DNA of 64,000 nt from Halomonas elongata DSM 2581 (GCF_000196875.2 NC_014532.2:682001-746000); one strand, 5' to 3'. Shown: positions 49,643 through 58,078, numbered from the stretch's first letter. Translations and numbers: made by a program. Notes: generated by a model not told the origin, from the letters alone.

Positions 49643-49989
49643 GGATGTAGCGGACACCTGCTCATGGTGATCGTCGTGACACATCCGCTTAAACTACAGC
49701 ACTCGCGTAGCAGGCCTTCGCAGAAGGGCTACGAGATTGACCTATCGCTCATCTGACGGGAACCAGGTTGGTGGGGGTGAAATGCCTCATCAACCACCCA
49801 ACCTGTGTGTCCGAAATGTAGCGTCATTGCTCGGGATGTGACTATTAGACTTGGGGAACCCCATACCTGAATCGCTCTATCCAATTAATTCGGGGCACTT
49901 CGGGACGAGGAGCTTCTGTATAGTATGACGGGGCAGGGCCGGCAGTCGGTGTCGGCTCGGAATAATCGAGATGAAGAGGGTCGGTGGGG
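49643..49989. other. Right edge of the low-GC island, possible IS-end remnant
   Basis: No gene. TGTAGCGGA (49646-49654) and, inverted, TCCGCTTAAACTACA (49684-49698) bound a 53-base stretch whose ends resemble IS3-family termini (TGTAG...GCGGA). Further on, an imperfect inverted repeat CAGGTTGG.../...CCCAACCTG lies at about 49764-49806. Composition returns to host-like after about 49930. Confidence 0.35.
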
Positions 49990-50853
49990 ATGAGCACTAC
50001 ACCGTTCGGGGCGTTGGCCTGTCCGTTGGATGGCGATCCGCTGGGCAAGAGCGATCGCGTGTGGCGTTGTGCGGCCGGGCACAGCTTCGATATCGCTCGC
50101 CAGGGCCATGTGAACCTGTTGCCGGTGCAGAACAAGCGTTCCCGCGACCCGGGCGACAGCAAGGAGATGGTGACGGCGCGTCGGCGTTTCCTCGAGGCCG
50201 GCCATTACCAGCCCATCGCGGAGGCGGTGAGTCGGGCCGTGCTGGCCGACGCGCCTGCCGGTGCCAGCTTGAGCTGCCTGGATGCGGGCTGTGGCGAGGG
50301 CTATTACCTGCGCGAGTTGGCCAGGGCCTGCGAAGAAGCGGTCGGCGATGAACGGTCGCTGGCCCTGCTGGGTGTGGACATCTCCAAGTGGGCGATTCTC
50401 GCCGCCGCCAAGCAATGGAAAGGCGCGACCTGGGCGGTGGGCACCAATGCGCATCTGCCCGTGCAGGCAAACAGTCTGGATCGTGTACTTTGCCTGTTCG
50501 GCTTCCCCGTCTACCCGGAGTTCGCGCGCGTGCTGAAGCCGGGCGGCGAGCTGCTTCAGGTCGATGCCGGCCCGGACCATCTGCGCGAGCTTCGCGAGAT
50601 CATCTATCCCACTCTCAAGCCGCCTCGTGCCGATGACGAGAAACTCCCCGAGGGCTTCACGCTGCTGGGCAGCGAGACGCTCCGCGAATCCATCGAACTG
50701 AGCGGTCCCGAGCCGATCGCCGACCTGCTGGCCATGACCCCGCACCTCCATCGCGCCAGCGCCGAGGGTCGGGCGAGGGTGGCGTCGCTGACGTCGCTCC
50801 GTCTCACCGTGGACGTTCGGCTGACGCGTTGGAAACCTGAAGACGTGGCTTGA
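49990..50853 (+). CDS. rlmA: 23S rRNA G745 methyltransferase RlmA-like
   Basis: 287 residues. An N-terminal zinc-finger region (LACPLDGDPLGKSDRVWRCAAGHSFDIARQGHVNLLP, about 8-47) and a class I methyltransferase domain (CLDAGCGEGYYLRELA, LLGVDISKWAILAAAKQ). HVNLLPVQNKRSRDPGDSKEMVTARRRFLEAGHYQP is nearly diagnostic for RlmA. The E. coli finger has CPLC; here the second cysteine is Asp (CPLD), so zinc binding may be altered. ATG 49990; a GTG at 49984 is possible. Confidence 0.92.
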   Translation: MSTTPFGALACPLDGDPLGKSDRVWRCAAGHSFDIARQGHVNLLPVQNKRSRDPGDSKEMVTARRRFLEAGHYQPIAEAVSRAVLADAPAGASLSCLDAGCGEGYYLRELARACEEAVGDERSLALLGVDISKWAILAAAKQWKGATWAVGTNAHLPVQANSLDRVLCLFGFPVYPEFARVLKPGGELLQVDAGPDHLRELREIIYPTLKPPRADDEKLPEGFTLLGSETLRESIELSGPEPIADLLAMTPHLHRASAEGRARVASLTSLRLTVDVRLTRWKPEDVA

Positions 50854-50910
50854 TCGACCTCCGTACCTGCCTGATCGGCACACCGGCGTTCAGCAACGCT
50901 TTTTACTCCA

Positions 50911-51900
50911 TCAGGCGCTAGCCCGATCGCGGCGATCCTTGAGCCAGCTTGCCATGCCTGTGGCCACCAGCGTGCCGACGATGATGGTCATCGACAGCCA
51001 GATCGGAATCTCGGGGATCGCTTCGATCGGGTGGCCGCCGTTGATGAACGGCAGCGTGTTCTCGTGCAATGCCTCAAGCACCAGCTTGACGCCGATGAAG
51101 GCCAGAATTATCGACAAGCCCAGCCCCAGGTAGACCAGGCGTGACAGCAAGTTGCCGAGCAGGAAGTACAGCTGTAGCAGCCCCAGCAAGGCGAAGGCAT
51201 TGGTTGTGAAGACGATATACGGCTCGCGCGTCAGTCCATAGATGGCGGGGATGGAGTCCAGCGCAAACAGGAGATCAGTAAAGCCAAGCGCCACAATGAC
51301 CATGAAAAGCGGTGTCACCATGCGCTTGCCATCGACCTTCGCCAGCAACCGCTGGCCGTGATATTCATTGGTGACAGGTAGCCAGCGCTGCGCCAAGCGT
51401 TCCGCTAGATTGGGGTGGTATTTCTCTTCTTCGTCGCTGTCCTCAAAGCTTTCCTTGCCCAGCTTGTAAGCCGTCCAGAGCAGGAAGGCACCGAAGATAT
51501 AGAAGACCCAACTGAACTGATGGATCGCCGCCGCGCCCACGGCAATGAAAACGCCACGCATCACCAAGGCAATGACGATGCCGATCAACAGGGCTTTCTG
51601 TTGATGGATACGCGGCACCGCGAACTTGCTCATGATGATCACGAACACAAACAGATTGTCCACCGACAAACTCTTCTCGGTGATGAAGCCGGCAAAGTAC
51701 TCAGCGCCGTGCTGCGCACCCCATACCCACCAGAGCCCACCTCCGAACGCCATGGCGATGGCGATGAAGATGCACGACCATACCGCCGCTTCCTTGAAGC
51801 TCGGTTCGTGCGGCCTGCGGACGTGAAAGAAGAAATCGAAAAGGAACAGTACGATGATGCCGGCCACAGTGGCCAGCCATACCCACAAGGGGACGTGCAT
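50911..51900 (-). CDS. alx: TerC/Alx family membrane protein
   Basis: 329 residues from ATG 51900, with GGAGG 7 bases before. About nine membrane segments; the TerC acid motifs are FITEKSLSVDNLFVFVIIMSKF (about 72-93) and FTDLLFALDSIPAIYGLTR (about 205-223). This subgroup, which includes E. coli Alx, exports manganese. The 5' leader contains a yybP-ykoY riboswitch, which fits control by manganese (and alkaline pH, as in alx). It is convergent with rlmA. Confidence 0.92.
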   Translation of the reverse strand: MHVPLWVWLATVAGIIVLFLFDFFFHVRRPHEPSFKEAAVWSCIFIAIAMAFGGGLWWVWGAQHGAEYFAGFITEKSLSVDNLFVFVIIMSKFAVPRIHQQKALLIGIVIALVMRGVFIAVGAAAIHQFSWVFYIFGAFLLWTAYKLGKESFEDSDEEEKYHPNLAERLAQRWLPVTNEYHGQRLLAKVDGKRMVTPLFMVIVALGFTDLLFALDSIPAIYGLTREPYIVFTTNAFALLGLLQLYFLLGNLLSRLVYLGLGLSIILAFIGVKLVLEALHENTLPFINGGHPIEAIPEIPIWLSMTIIVGTLVATGMASWLKDRRDRASA

Positions 51901-51931
51901 GGGTCTACCTCCGGTCAACGGTCAACGTTGC

Positions 51932-52051
51932 CGAAGGTCTCTCCCGCTCGGTATGCATGCCGAGCTGCTGTCACCGGGGCATTGCGCCCGTGCTGACGAT
52001 GACCGCACGAAACGGGCCATTCGACCCGCGTCGGGAATACTCCCCTTCTGC
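51932..52051 (-). ncRNA. yybP-ykoY (manganese) riboswitch in the alx leader
   Basis: On the minus strand the leader reads CAGAAGGGGAGTATTCC (from about 52051) and ends with GCATGCATACCGAGC then GGGAGAGACCTTCGG (to about 51932). GAAGG with CCTTC forms P1, GGGGAGTA (complement of 52038-52045) and the GCATAC / GAGACCTT blocks are the most conserved parts of this class, and GTGACAG with internal stems fills the middle. It ends about 32 bases before alx, whose GGAGG is preceded by a tandem CGTTGACCGTTGACC that could pair and hide the ribosome site. Confidence 0.85.
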
Positions 52052-52315
52052 TGTGGCGCCATTGTGGGGCGAGGCACATCGCAACACAACATTTATCGTT
52101 GCCATGCGGCTATTCTCGGAGAGTATCCACGCGAACCTCTGGTCCCGGTCCGCCCGGCCGAAAGTTCATGTGCTGGCCTGCAGCGGGCCGCCCCTTGCCT
52201 CGTTTACCTCGCAATATCATCCCGACTACCTCCAAAGAGTTGTCGGGAGCGAAGGGGGTATTGGATACCATCACCTTGATGCTGTTGCGAAGTCCCCAGG
52301 CAAGGAACGACACCC

Positions 52316-53047
52316 ATGACCCGTACCGCCGCGCTGAGCGAATCACATGACAGTTGCCAACATTGCCGTCTGCGTACGCTGTGTTTGCCCGACAACCTGA
52401 CGAAGTCGGACATCGGCAAGCTCGAGGGCATCATACAGCGCCGCAAGCCGGTATCGCGGGGCGCTTCCCTGTTCCAGTCCGGGCAGCGGTTCCAGGCGAT
52501 CTACGCGGTGCGCAGCGGGGCGGTGAAGACATTGATGCCCATGGCCAACGGAGACGAGCATGTCTCCGGATTCCATCTGCCGGGCGAGATCATCGGCCTC
52601 GATGCCATCGTCATGCGGCGTCACCCGTCGAGTGCGGTTGCCCTGGAAACCGCCAGTCTCTGCGAGTTTCCTTATAGCGCACTGGAAGCGCTGAGCGATC
52701 GTATGCCGGCCCTGCAGCGTCAACTGATGCGCGTCATGAGTCGCGAGCTGCTTGCCGAGCAGAACACCAACCGCCTGCTGGCACGCCGCTCCGCCGAACA
52801 GCGCCTGGCCCATGTGTTGCTCAAGTTCTCCGAGCGCTTCGCCAGTCGCGGGCTCTCGGCACGACGCTTTCGGCTGCCGATGTCACGCCTCGATCTCGGC
52901 AATTACCTGGGGCTGGTGCCGGAAACCATGAGTCGCACCTTCCGGCGCCTGGAGGAGCAGGACATGGTCAATATCGACAGAAAGGAAGTCGAGATCGTCG
53001 ATATCGACGCGATGAAGTCGCTGGCCTTCGGCACGGAAGGAGCATGA
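52316..53047 (+). CDS. anr: Anr/FNR oxygen-sensing regulator
   Basis: 243 residues. N-terminal cysteines Cys14, Cys17 and Cys23 (SCQHCRLRTLCLP) plus the internal one in ETASLCEFP supply four ligands for the [4Fe-4S] sensor. The cyclic-nucleotide-like barrel spans about 40-150, dimer helix to 170, and the helix-turn-helix has LGLVPETMSRTFRRLEEQ; ETxSR is the FNR recognition helix, so the target should be TTGAT-N4-ATCAA. ATG 52316 with AAGGA upstream. It faces ubiV-ubiU-nrdG-nrdD, which are anaerobic functions. Confidence 0.95.
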   Translation: MTRTAALSESHDSCQHCRLRTLCLPDNLTKSDIGKLEGIIQRRKPVSRGASLFQSGQRFQAIYAVRSGAVKTLMPMANGDEHVSGFHLPGEIIGLDAIVMRRHPSSAVALETASLCEFPYSALEALSDRMPALQRQLMRVMSRELLAEQNTNRLLARRSAEQRLAHVLLKFSERFASRGLSARRFRLPMSRLDLGNYLGLVPETMSRTFRRLEEQDMVNIDRKEVEIVDIDAMKSLAFGTEGA

Positions 53048-53075
53048 ACGCGGTAGCGGAGTAAGCCCGGACGAC

Positions 53076-53996
53076 TCATGGAGCCGTTCTGCCACGGCTG
53101 TTGTCGATGCCGGGGCGAGCGTTCCAGTAGCCGTCGCATATCTCGACGTCGACCAGGGCGAGCGGGTCGGGGGCGGGCAATTCGCCTTGTCGAGCGGCAT
53201 CGAAGGCGGCGACCACCTCGGCCATGCCTTCGGCACGCGGGCTCAGGCGTGCCACGTCAACGCCCATCTCGAGCATGTCGCTGACCTCGTGGCGCAGATC
53301 CTGACAGGCGCCGGAGAGGGTCTGGATGCCGTTGAGGGTGAAGACGTCTCGTGACTCCTGGGAGCGCAGTGCCAGCCCTTCGGGATACTGTTGGCACACG
53401 AACTGGCAGCGATCCTTGGGGGTGCGATGGCGTCGTGCAGTGAAGCAGCGCGACGACCAGGCCAGCGGCAGGTGCCCATAGGCGAAGACCTCGCAGGCGT
53501 GATGGAGCCCTTGGGCGCGGCAGTCGGCCAGCAGGCGGGCAAGATCGCTGCGCGACATTTCCACTGGCGCGTGCCAGCGTTGCATGTTGGCGCGGGCCAG
53601 GACGCCGATCGTGGCGGGATTGTAGAGATTGAGCGCCGGTCCGGCGATGAAGGGCAAACGGGCGGTGGAGAGGTACTGCAAGGCGCTCTGGTCATTGGCC
53701 TCGATGCTGAACTCGCCGTTGTCGCAGAGTTTGCGCAGATCGCGAAGATCGGCCTCGGATTCGATCAATGCCTGGCTCGACAGCACCACCTGCTTGCCGC
53801 TCTGGGCCAGCTCGCGGCCGATACCCAACCAGTCGTCGAGCTTCATGTCGCGGCGGCGCGAGCAGACCAACTCGCCCAGGTAGACGATGTTCACCGGCCA
53901 GTCGGCAGCCTCGCGGTAGAAGGCGGCGTAGCGTTCGCGGGTCCAGTAGAAGAGCACTGGACCAAGCGAGAGCTGCAAGGTTTGCTCGATGGGCAT
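53076..53996 (-). CDS. ubiV: UbiV, O2-independent ubiquinone hydroxylation (U32 family)
   Basis: 306 residues. A peptidase U32-family protein with a [4Fe-4S] cluster that, as a heterodimer with UbiU and with UbiT, hydroxylates ubiquinone intermediates without oxygen. Cysteines in GELVCSRRRDM, CFTARRHRTPKDRCQFVCQQYPEG are the likely ligands. The start is ATG 53996, 8 bases after the ubiU stop, so the two are cotranscribed. The ubiU-ubiV order and their pairing with a FNR gene match the known system. Confidence 0.93.
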   Translation of the reverse strand: MPIEQTLQLSLGPVLFYWTRERYAAFYREAADWPVNIVYLGELVCSRRRDMKLDDWLGIGRELAQSGKQVVLSSQALIESEADLRDLRKLCDNGEFSIEANDQSALQYLSTARLPFIAGPALNLYNPATIGVLARANMQRWHAPVEMSRSDLARLLADCRAQGLHHACEVFAYGHLPLAWSSRCFTARRHRTPKDRCQFVCQQYPEGLALRSQESRDVFTLNGIQTLSGACQDLRHEVSDMLEMGVDVARLSPRAEGMAEVVAAFDAARQGELPAPDPLALVDVEICDGYWNARPGIDNSRGRTAP

Positions 53997-54004
53997 GGTC
54001 GCTC

Positions 54005-55000
54005 CTATTTCCAGCGGCGCTCGTAGGCGCCCAGGGTGGTGGTGGTGCCCTCGGAGACCTCGCCGAGTCCGGCGATCCAGGCGGGTTCGGGATGAAAGCG
54101 TTCGGGCGTACCGGCCAGGCGATCCAGCGCCTGTCGCCATATGCGGGTTACCTTCGAGACATAGGCGGGGCTGCGCTGACGGCCTTCGACCTTCACCGCG
54201 CTGATGCCCAGCTCGGCAAGTTCCGGCAGGAGTTCCAGGGTGTTGAGGCTGGTGGGTTCCTCGATGGCGTGGTAGATCTCGCCGTCCACCTCGAAACGCC
54301 CCTTGCACAGGGTCGGGTATCCGGCCCGCTCACTTTCGCCGTAGCGGTCGATCAATACGCCGTTCAGGCGTGACTCCAGGCCTTCGCCGGTCTGTTCCCA
54401 GCGCACATGGGCCGCCGGCGAGCAGACGCCGCGAGTGTTGGGCGATTCGCCGGTCAGGTAGGAGGAGAGATAGCAGCGCCCCTCGGCCATGATGCACAGG
54501 CTGCCGAAGGCGAAGACCTCGAGTTCCACCGGGCTTTGTTTGGCCAGGTCGCGCACCTGGGTGATGGAAAGTACCCGTGGTAGTACGGCGCGCTTGATAC
54601 CGAAGTGGTCGTGATAAAAACGCAATGCGGCGTGGCTGGTGGCCGAACCCTGTACCGAAAGATGACGGGAAAGTGCCGGGTGGTGCCGTGTGGCGTAGTC
54701 GAGAAGCCCCATGTCGGCCAGGATCAGGGCATCGACACCGAGCTCGGCGGCCTGGTCCACGGCGTGAGTCCATTGCGCCCAGCTATCGGGCTGCGGATAG
54801 GTGTTGATGGCGCAGAAGACCCGCGTACCACGGGCATGGGCGTAATCGATACCTTCGCGGGCTCGCTTGTCGCTGAAGTTCAGACCGGCGAACTGTCGGG
54901 CGTTGGTGGCGTTCTGGAAGCCGAAATAGACGGCATCGGCCCCCTCGTCGACGGCCCGTTTCAGGGCGGGCAGGTTGCCGGCCGGGCTGACGAGCTCCAT
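54005..55000 (-). CDS. ubiU: UbiU, O2-independent ubiquinone hydroxylation (U32 family)
   Basis: 331 residues from ATG 55000 with GAGGAG upstream; the frame is open far upstream but the family N terminus MELVSPAGNLPALKRAVDEGADAVYFG begins here. The four conserved cysteines of the cluster are visible in GSLCIMAEGRCYLSSYLTG, NTRGVCSPAAHVRWE and YPTLCKGRFE. Works with UbiV (next gene) and UbiT (58152). Confidence 0.94.
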   Translation of the reverse strand: MELVSPAGNLPALKRAVDEGADAVYFGFQNATNARQFAGLNFSDKRAREGIDYAHARGTRVFCAINTYPQPDSWAQWTHAVDQAAELGVDALILADMGLLDYATRHHPALSRHLSVQGSATSHAALRFYHDHFGIKRAVLPRVLSITQVRDLAKQSPVELEVFAFGSLCIMAEGRCYLSSYLTGESPNTRGVCSPAAHVRWEQTGEGLESRLNGVLIDRYGESERAGYPTLCKGRFEVDGEIYHAIEEPTSLNTLELLPELAELGISAVKVEGRQRSPAYVSKVTRIWRQALDRLAGTPERFHPEPAWIAGLGEVSEGTTTTLGAYERRWK

Positions 55001-55095
55001 GGCGTTCTCCTCGTGGTGTTGACGTCTGGCCATGCTAATCGACGATTCGCCAGCGTCTGTTGACTCGGCGCATGATTGGGTGTGATTGGCCGCAT

Positions 55096-55821
55096 TCATC
55101 GACGCAGTTCTAGCCGCTGGAAGGCGGGGCGCAGTGTCTCGACCAGCGACGCCAGGGCGTCGGCATGCCAGGGCCCGGGGCCCGGTTCGGCATAGCGGGG
55201 GGCCAGGCACTGCCCCGGGCGTGCCATTTGAATGGCATAGTGCGCAACGCCACGCTCGGCGAGTCCAAGCGCCAGTCGTTGCAGGCTTGCCAGGTCGAAG
55301 TCGTGCCAGTGCACCGTGGTGCGGCATTCGAAGCGAATGCCGCTCTCTAGCAGCAATGCCAGGCTGCGTTCATGGGCGGCCGCCATGCCGGGGCGACCCA
55401 CGATGCGGTCGAAGTCGGCGCCTGGCCCCTTGACGTCCAGACCCACCCAGTCGAGCCGGGGCAGCAGTGTCTGCAAGCGGCGCGGATAGATCCCGGCGGT
55501 ATGCAAGCCCACCTTGAAGCCCAGGGCGTGGACACGCTCGATGGCTTGGGCGAGATCGGCGTGCAGGGTGGGTTCGCCGCCGCTGAACACGACGGCTTCG
55601 AGCAGGCCGCGACGGCGCTCCAGAAATGCCTCGACCTCGGCCCATTCGCTTGGCTCGGCCTGTCGGGGCGCGAGCATCTGCGGGTTGTGGCAGTAGCCGC
55701 AACGTAGCGGGCATCCCTGAAGGAACACCACACAGGACAGGTGGTCGGGGTAGTCCAGGCTGGTCAGGGGCGTGAGGCCGGCCACGGCTAGCCGCGGCCG
55801 GTGGGGTGTGGCTTGTGTCAT
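55096..55821 (-). CDS. nrdG: Anaerobic RNR activating protein NrdG
   Basis: 241 residues from ATG 55821. Radical SAM enzyme: CxxxCxxC is CPLRCGYC (about 37-44) in VVFLQGCPLRCGYCHNPQM; FSGGEPTLH is the SAM-binding GGE motif. It installs the glycyl radical in NrdD. It lies 38 bases downstream of the small glycyl-radical gene, same strand. It is of the longer NrdG type (about 240 residues). Confidence 0.93.
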   Translation of the reverse strand: MTQATPHRPRLAVAGLTPLTSLDYPDHLSCVVFLQGCPLRCGYCHNPQMLAPRQAEPSEWAEVEAFLERRRGLLEAVVFSGGEPTLHADLAQAIERVHALGFKVGLHTAGIYPRRLQTLLPRLDWVGLDVKGPGADFDRIVGRPGMAAAHERSLALLLESGIRFECRTTVHWHDFDLASLQRLALGLAERGVAHYAIQMARPGQCLAPRYAEPGPGPWHADALASLVETLRPAFQRLELRR

Positions 55822-55859
55822 GGGCCATACTCGAGCCGGATGCCGGAGGGGCTGTCGCG

Positions 55860-56027
55860 TCAGGAGCCGGACGTCGCGGCGCGCTCGGTGAAGTGACGGC
55901 GCTCGCGATGCTCGGATTGCTTGCCGCGATTGAACTGGCTGATCGGGCGGTGATAGCCCATGACGCGCGTCCAGACCTCGCAGGGCTGGCGCTGATCGGT
56001 CGGCAAGGTGTCGATTCTGGATGTCAT
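55860..56027 (-). CDS. nrdD: Separate glycyl-radical domain of anaerobic ribonucleotide reductase
   Basis: 55 residues. EVWTRVMGYHRPISQFNRG contains the glycyl-radical motif RVxGY (radical Gly24), which in one-piece NrdD lies at the extreme C terminus. Here the long nrdD gene ends without it, and this frame begins 29 bases later, shifted by two, with its own ATG and GGAG ribosome site. A frameshift is possible, but the clean start signals and extra N-terminal residues (MTSRIDTLPTDQRQPCE) favour a separate small subunit that docks to the main protein, like the YfiD spare part of pyruvate formate-lyase. Confidence 0.85.
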   Translation of the reverse strand: MTSRIDTLPTDQRQPCEVWTRVMGYHRPISQFNRGKQSEHRERRHFTERAATSGS

Positions 56028-56056
56028 GGTCGTGCTCCGTTTCACTGGGGGAGAGG

Positions 56057-57790
56057 TCAGGCGGAAAGATCCGCCTGAGGCGTGCGTTTTGCCCGAAGCG
56101 CGTCGTCGCACTTCGGGCAGAACTCGTGTTCGCCGGCCAGGTAGCCGTGTACCGGGCAGATCGAGAAGGTCGGGGTGACGGTGAGGTAGGGCAGCCGGAA
56201 GCGTGACAGGGCCGTGTGCACCAACTGCTTGCAGGCCCGCGGCGAGGAGAGCTTCTCGCGCATGTAGAGATGCAGCACGGTGCCGCCGGTGTAGCGGGTC
56301 TGAAGCGGGTCCTGGTGGAGCAGCGCCTCGAAGGGGTCGTCGGTGTGACCCACGGGCAGTTGGCTGGAATTGGTGTAGTAGGGAGCTTGCGGTGTTCCGG
56401 CCTGGAGGATGCCGGGAAAGCGTTTTTGATCCTCTCTGGCAAAGCGATGGGTCGTGCCCTCGGCCGGTGTCGCTTCCAGGTTGTAGAGATGGCCGGTGGT
56501 GGCCTGGAACTCGCGCATGCGTGCGCGAACGTGGTCCAGCAGCTCCAGGGCCAGTTGCTGCCCTTCCGGGGTGGCGATGTCCAGGCGGTCGTCGCTGAAG
56601 TTGCGCACCATCTCGTTGAGGCCGTTCACGCCCAGCGTCGAGAAGTGGTTGCGCAGCGTACCCAGGTAGCGCTGGCTGTAGGGATAGAGGCCGTCGTCCA
56701 TCCATTGCTGGATGCACTCGCGCTTGATCTCCAGACTGTCGCGGCCGAGTTCGAGCAGTCGATCCAGCTCGGCGAAGAGTCCCGCTCGATTGCCGGCGAA
56801 ACGGTGGCCCAGGCGCGCGCAGTTGATCGTCACCACGCCCAGCGAGCCGGTCTGCTCGGCACTGCCGAACAGGCCGTTGCCACGCTTGAGCAGCTCGGTG
56901 AGGTCGAGCTGCAGCCGACAGCACATGGAGCGCACCATGTGCGGCTCCAGGTCGGAGTTAAGGAAATTCTGGAAGTAGGGCAGGCCGTACTTGGCGGTCA
57001 GCGCGAAGAGCCGCTCGGCGTTGTCGCTATGCCAGTCGAAGTCTGCGGTGATGTTGTAGGTGGGGATCGGGAAGGTGAACACCCGGCCGCGGTAGTCGCC
57101 TTCTTCCATCACCTCCAGGTAGGCGCGATTGAGCAGGTCCATCTCGGCCTGAAGTTCGCCGTAGGTGAACGCTTGTTCCTCGCCGCCGATGCTGGGGACC
57201 TGATCGCGCAGGTCCGCCGGGCAGGTCCAGTCGAAGGTGAGGTTGGTGAAGGGAGTCTGGCTGCCCCACCGCGACGGCACGTTGAGGTTGTAGATGAATT
57301 CCTGGACGGCTTGTTTCACCGTCGGGTAGTCGAGCCGGTCCTTGCGCACGAAGGGCGCCAGGTAGGTATCGAAGGAGCTGAAGGCCTGGGCGCCGGCCCA
57401 TTCGTTCTGCAGGGTACCGAGAAAGTTGACCATCTGGCCCAGAGCGCTGGTGAGGTGGCGGGGTGGAGCGCTCTCCGCACGCCCCGGCACGCCGTTGAAG
57501 CCTTCGATGAGCAGGCTGCGCAGCGACCAGCCGGCACAGTAGCCGCTGAGCATGTCCAGGTCGTGGATGTGCAGGTCGCCCTGGCGATGTGCCTCGCCCA
57601 CGGCGGCGGGATAGACCTCATTGAGCCAGTAGTTGGCGATCAGCTTGCCCGAGGCGTTGAGAATCAGCCCGCCCAGGGAATAGCCCTGGTTGGCGTTGGC
57701 ATTGATGCGCCAGTCGGCACGCTGCAGGTATTCGTTGACGGTTGCGGCGACGTCGACGGTGTGATGGCGCGGCGTGGAGAGTCCTGTCAC
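56057..57790 (-). CDS. nrdD: Anaerobic ribonucleoside-triphosphate reductase, catalytic body
   Basis: 577 residues from GTG 57790 (Met-Thr-Gly-Leu-Ser-Thr), with GGGAG 6 bases before; no ATG fits. The usual N-terminal ATP-cone is absent: the protein starts with the class III fold (VAATVNEYLQRADWRINANANQGYSLGGL). HIHDLDMLSGYCAGWSLR and FTFPIPTYNITADFDW are family motifs. The C-terminal zinc site reads CPVHGYLAGEHEFCPKCDD and then stops, without the glycyl-radical segment, which is on the next gene. It makes dNTPs from NTPs without oxygen. Confidence 0.93.
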   Translation of the reverse strand: MTGLSTPRHHTVDVAATVNEYLQRADWRINANANQGYSLGGLILNASGKLIANYWLNEVYPAAVGEAHRQGDLHIHDLDMLSGYCAGWSLRSLLIEGFNGVPGRAESAPPRHLTSALGQMVNFLGTLQNEWAGAQAFSSFDTYLAPFVRKDRLDYPTVKQAVQEFIYNLNVPSRWGSQTPFTNLTFDWTCPADLRDQVPSIGGEEQAFTYGELQAEMDLLNRAYLEVMEEGDYRGRVFTFPIPTYNITADFDWHSDNAERLFALTAKYGLPYFQNFLNSDLEPHMVRSMCCRLQLDLTELLKRGNGLFGSAEQTGSLGVVTINCARLGHRFAGNRAGLFAELDRLLELGRDSLEIKRECIQQWMDDGLYPYSQRYLGTLRNHFSTLGVNGLNEMVRNFSDDRLDIATPEGQQLALELLDHVRARMREFQATTGHLYNLEATPAEGTTHRFAREDQKRFPGILQAGTPQAPYYTNSSQLPVGHTDDPFEALLHQDPLQTRYTGGTVLHLYMREKLSSPRACKQLVHTALSRFRLPYLTVTPTFSICPVHGYLAGEHEFCPKCDDALRAKRTPQADLSA

Positions 57791-57796
57791 CGTTTG

Positions 57797-57844
57797 CTCC
57801 CATATATAGTGCCTGGTGGTCAAAAAGCCTGCTATATGATGTGT
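57797..57844 (-). promoter_or_regulatory. Candidate double NrdR box before nrdD
   Basis: CTCCCATATATAGTGC (57797-57812) and CTGCTATATGATGTGT (57829-57844) each match the NrdR box ACACWATATATWGTGT at 11 of 16 positions, and are 16 bases apart (about three turns centre to centre), the usual spacing. The first overlaps the region of the ribosome site. Confidence 0.5.
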
Positions 57845-58078
57845 TGGAGCGTAGGTGCCCCGGCGCGGAAAAAACATGACGTAAGTCAGGAAAGGGGCGA
57901 TTGATGGTCGAGATCGTTCTCGGTGTAGGGTGCTGACGCTGCTCGGAGCCTTCCCTCCAAGACTCAACCGGTGTTTGCCGGCGGCAACTGGTCGGCGGCG
58001 GCAATCTGCACAAGCGAGCGCGTCGGTTGGGTATCAAGTAGCGGGAACGTCCAGCCGGGAGGTAGAAGTGTGGCTGCC

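Noticed and set aside
52250..52300. Anr box for autoregulation before anr
   Set aside because: TTGAT is present near 52275 but the second half-site does not match at the needed spacing.
56027..56060. Simple sequencing frameshift in nrdD
   Set aside because: Considered, but the small frame has its own ATG and GGAG and a plausible separate N terminus. Kept as an alternative in the finding, not as the call.
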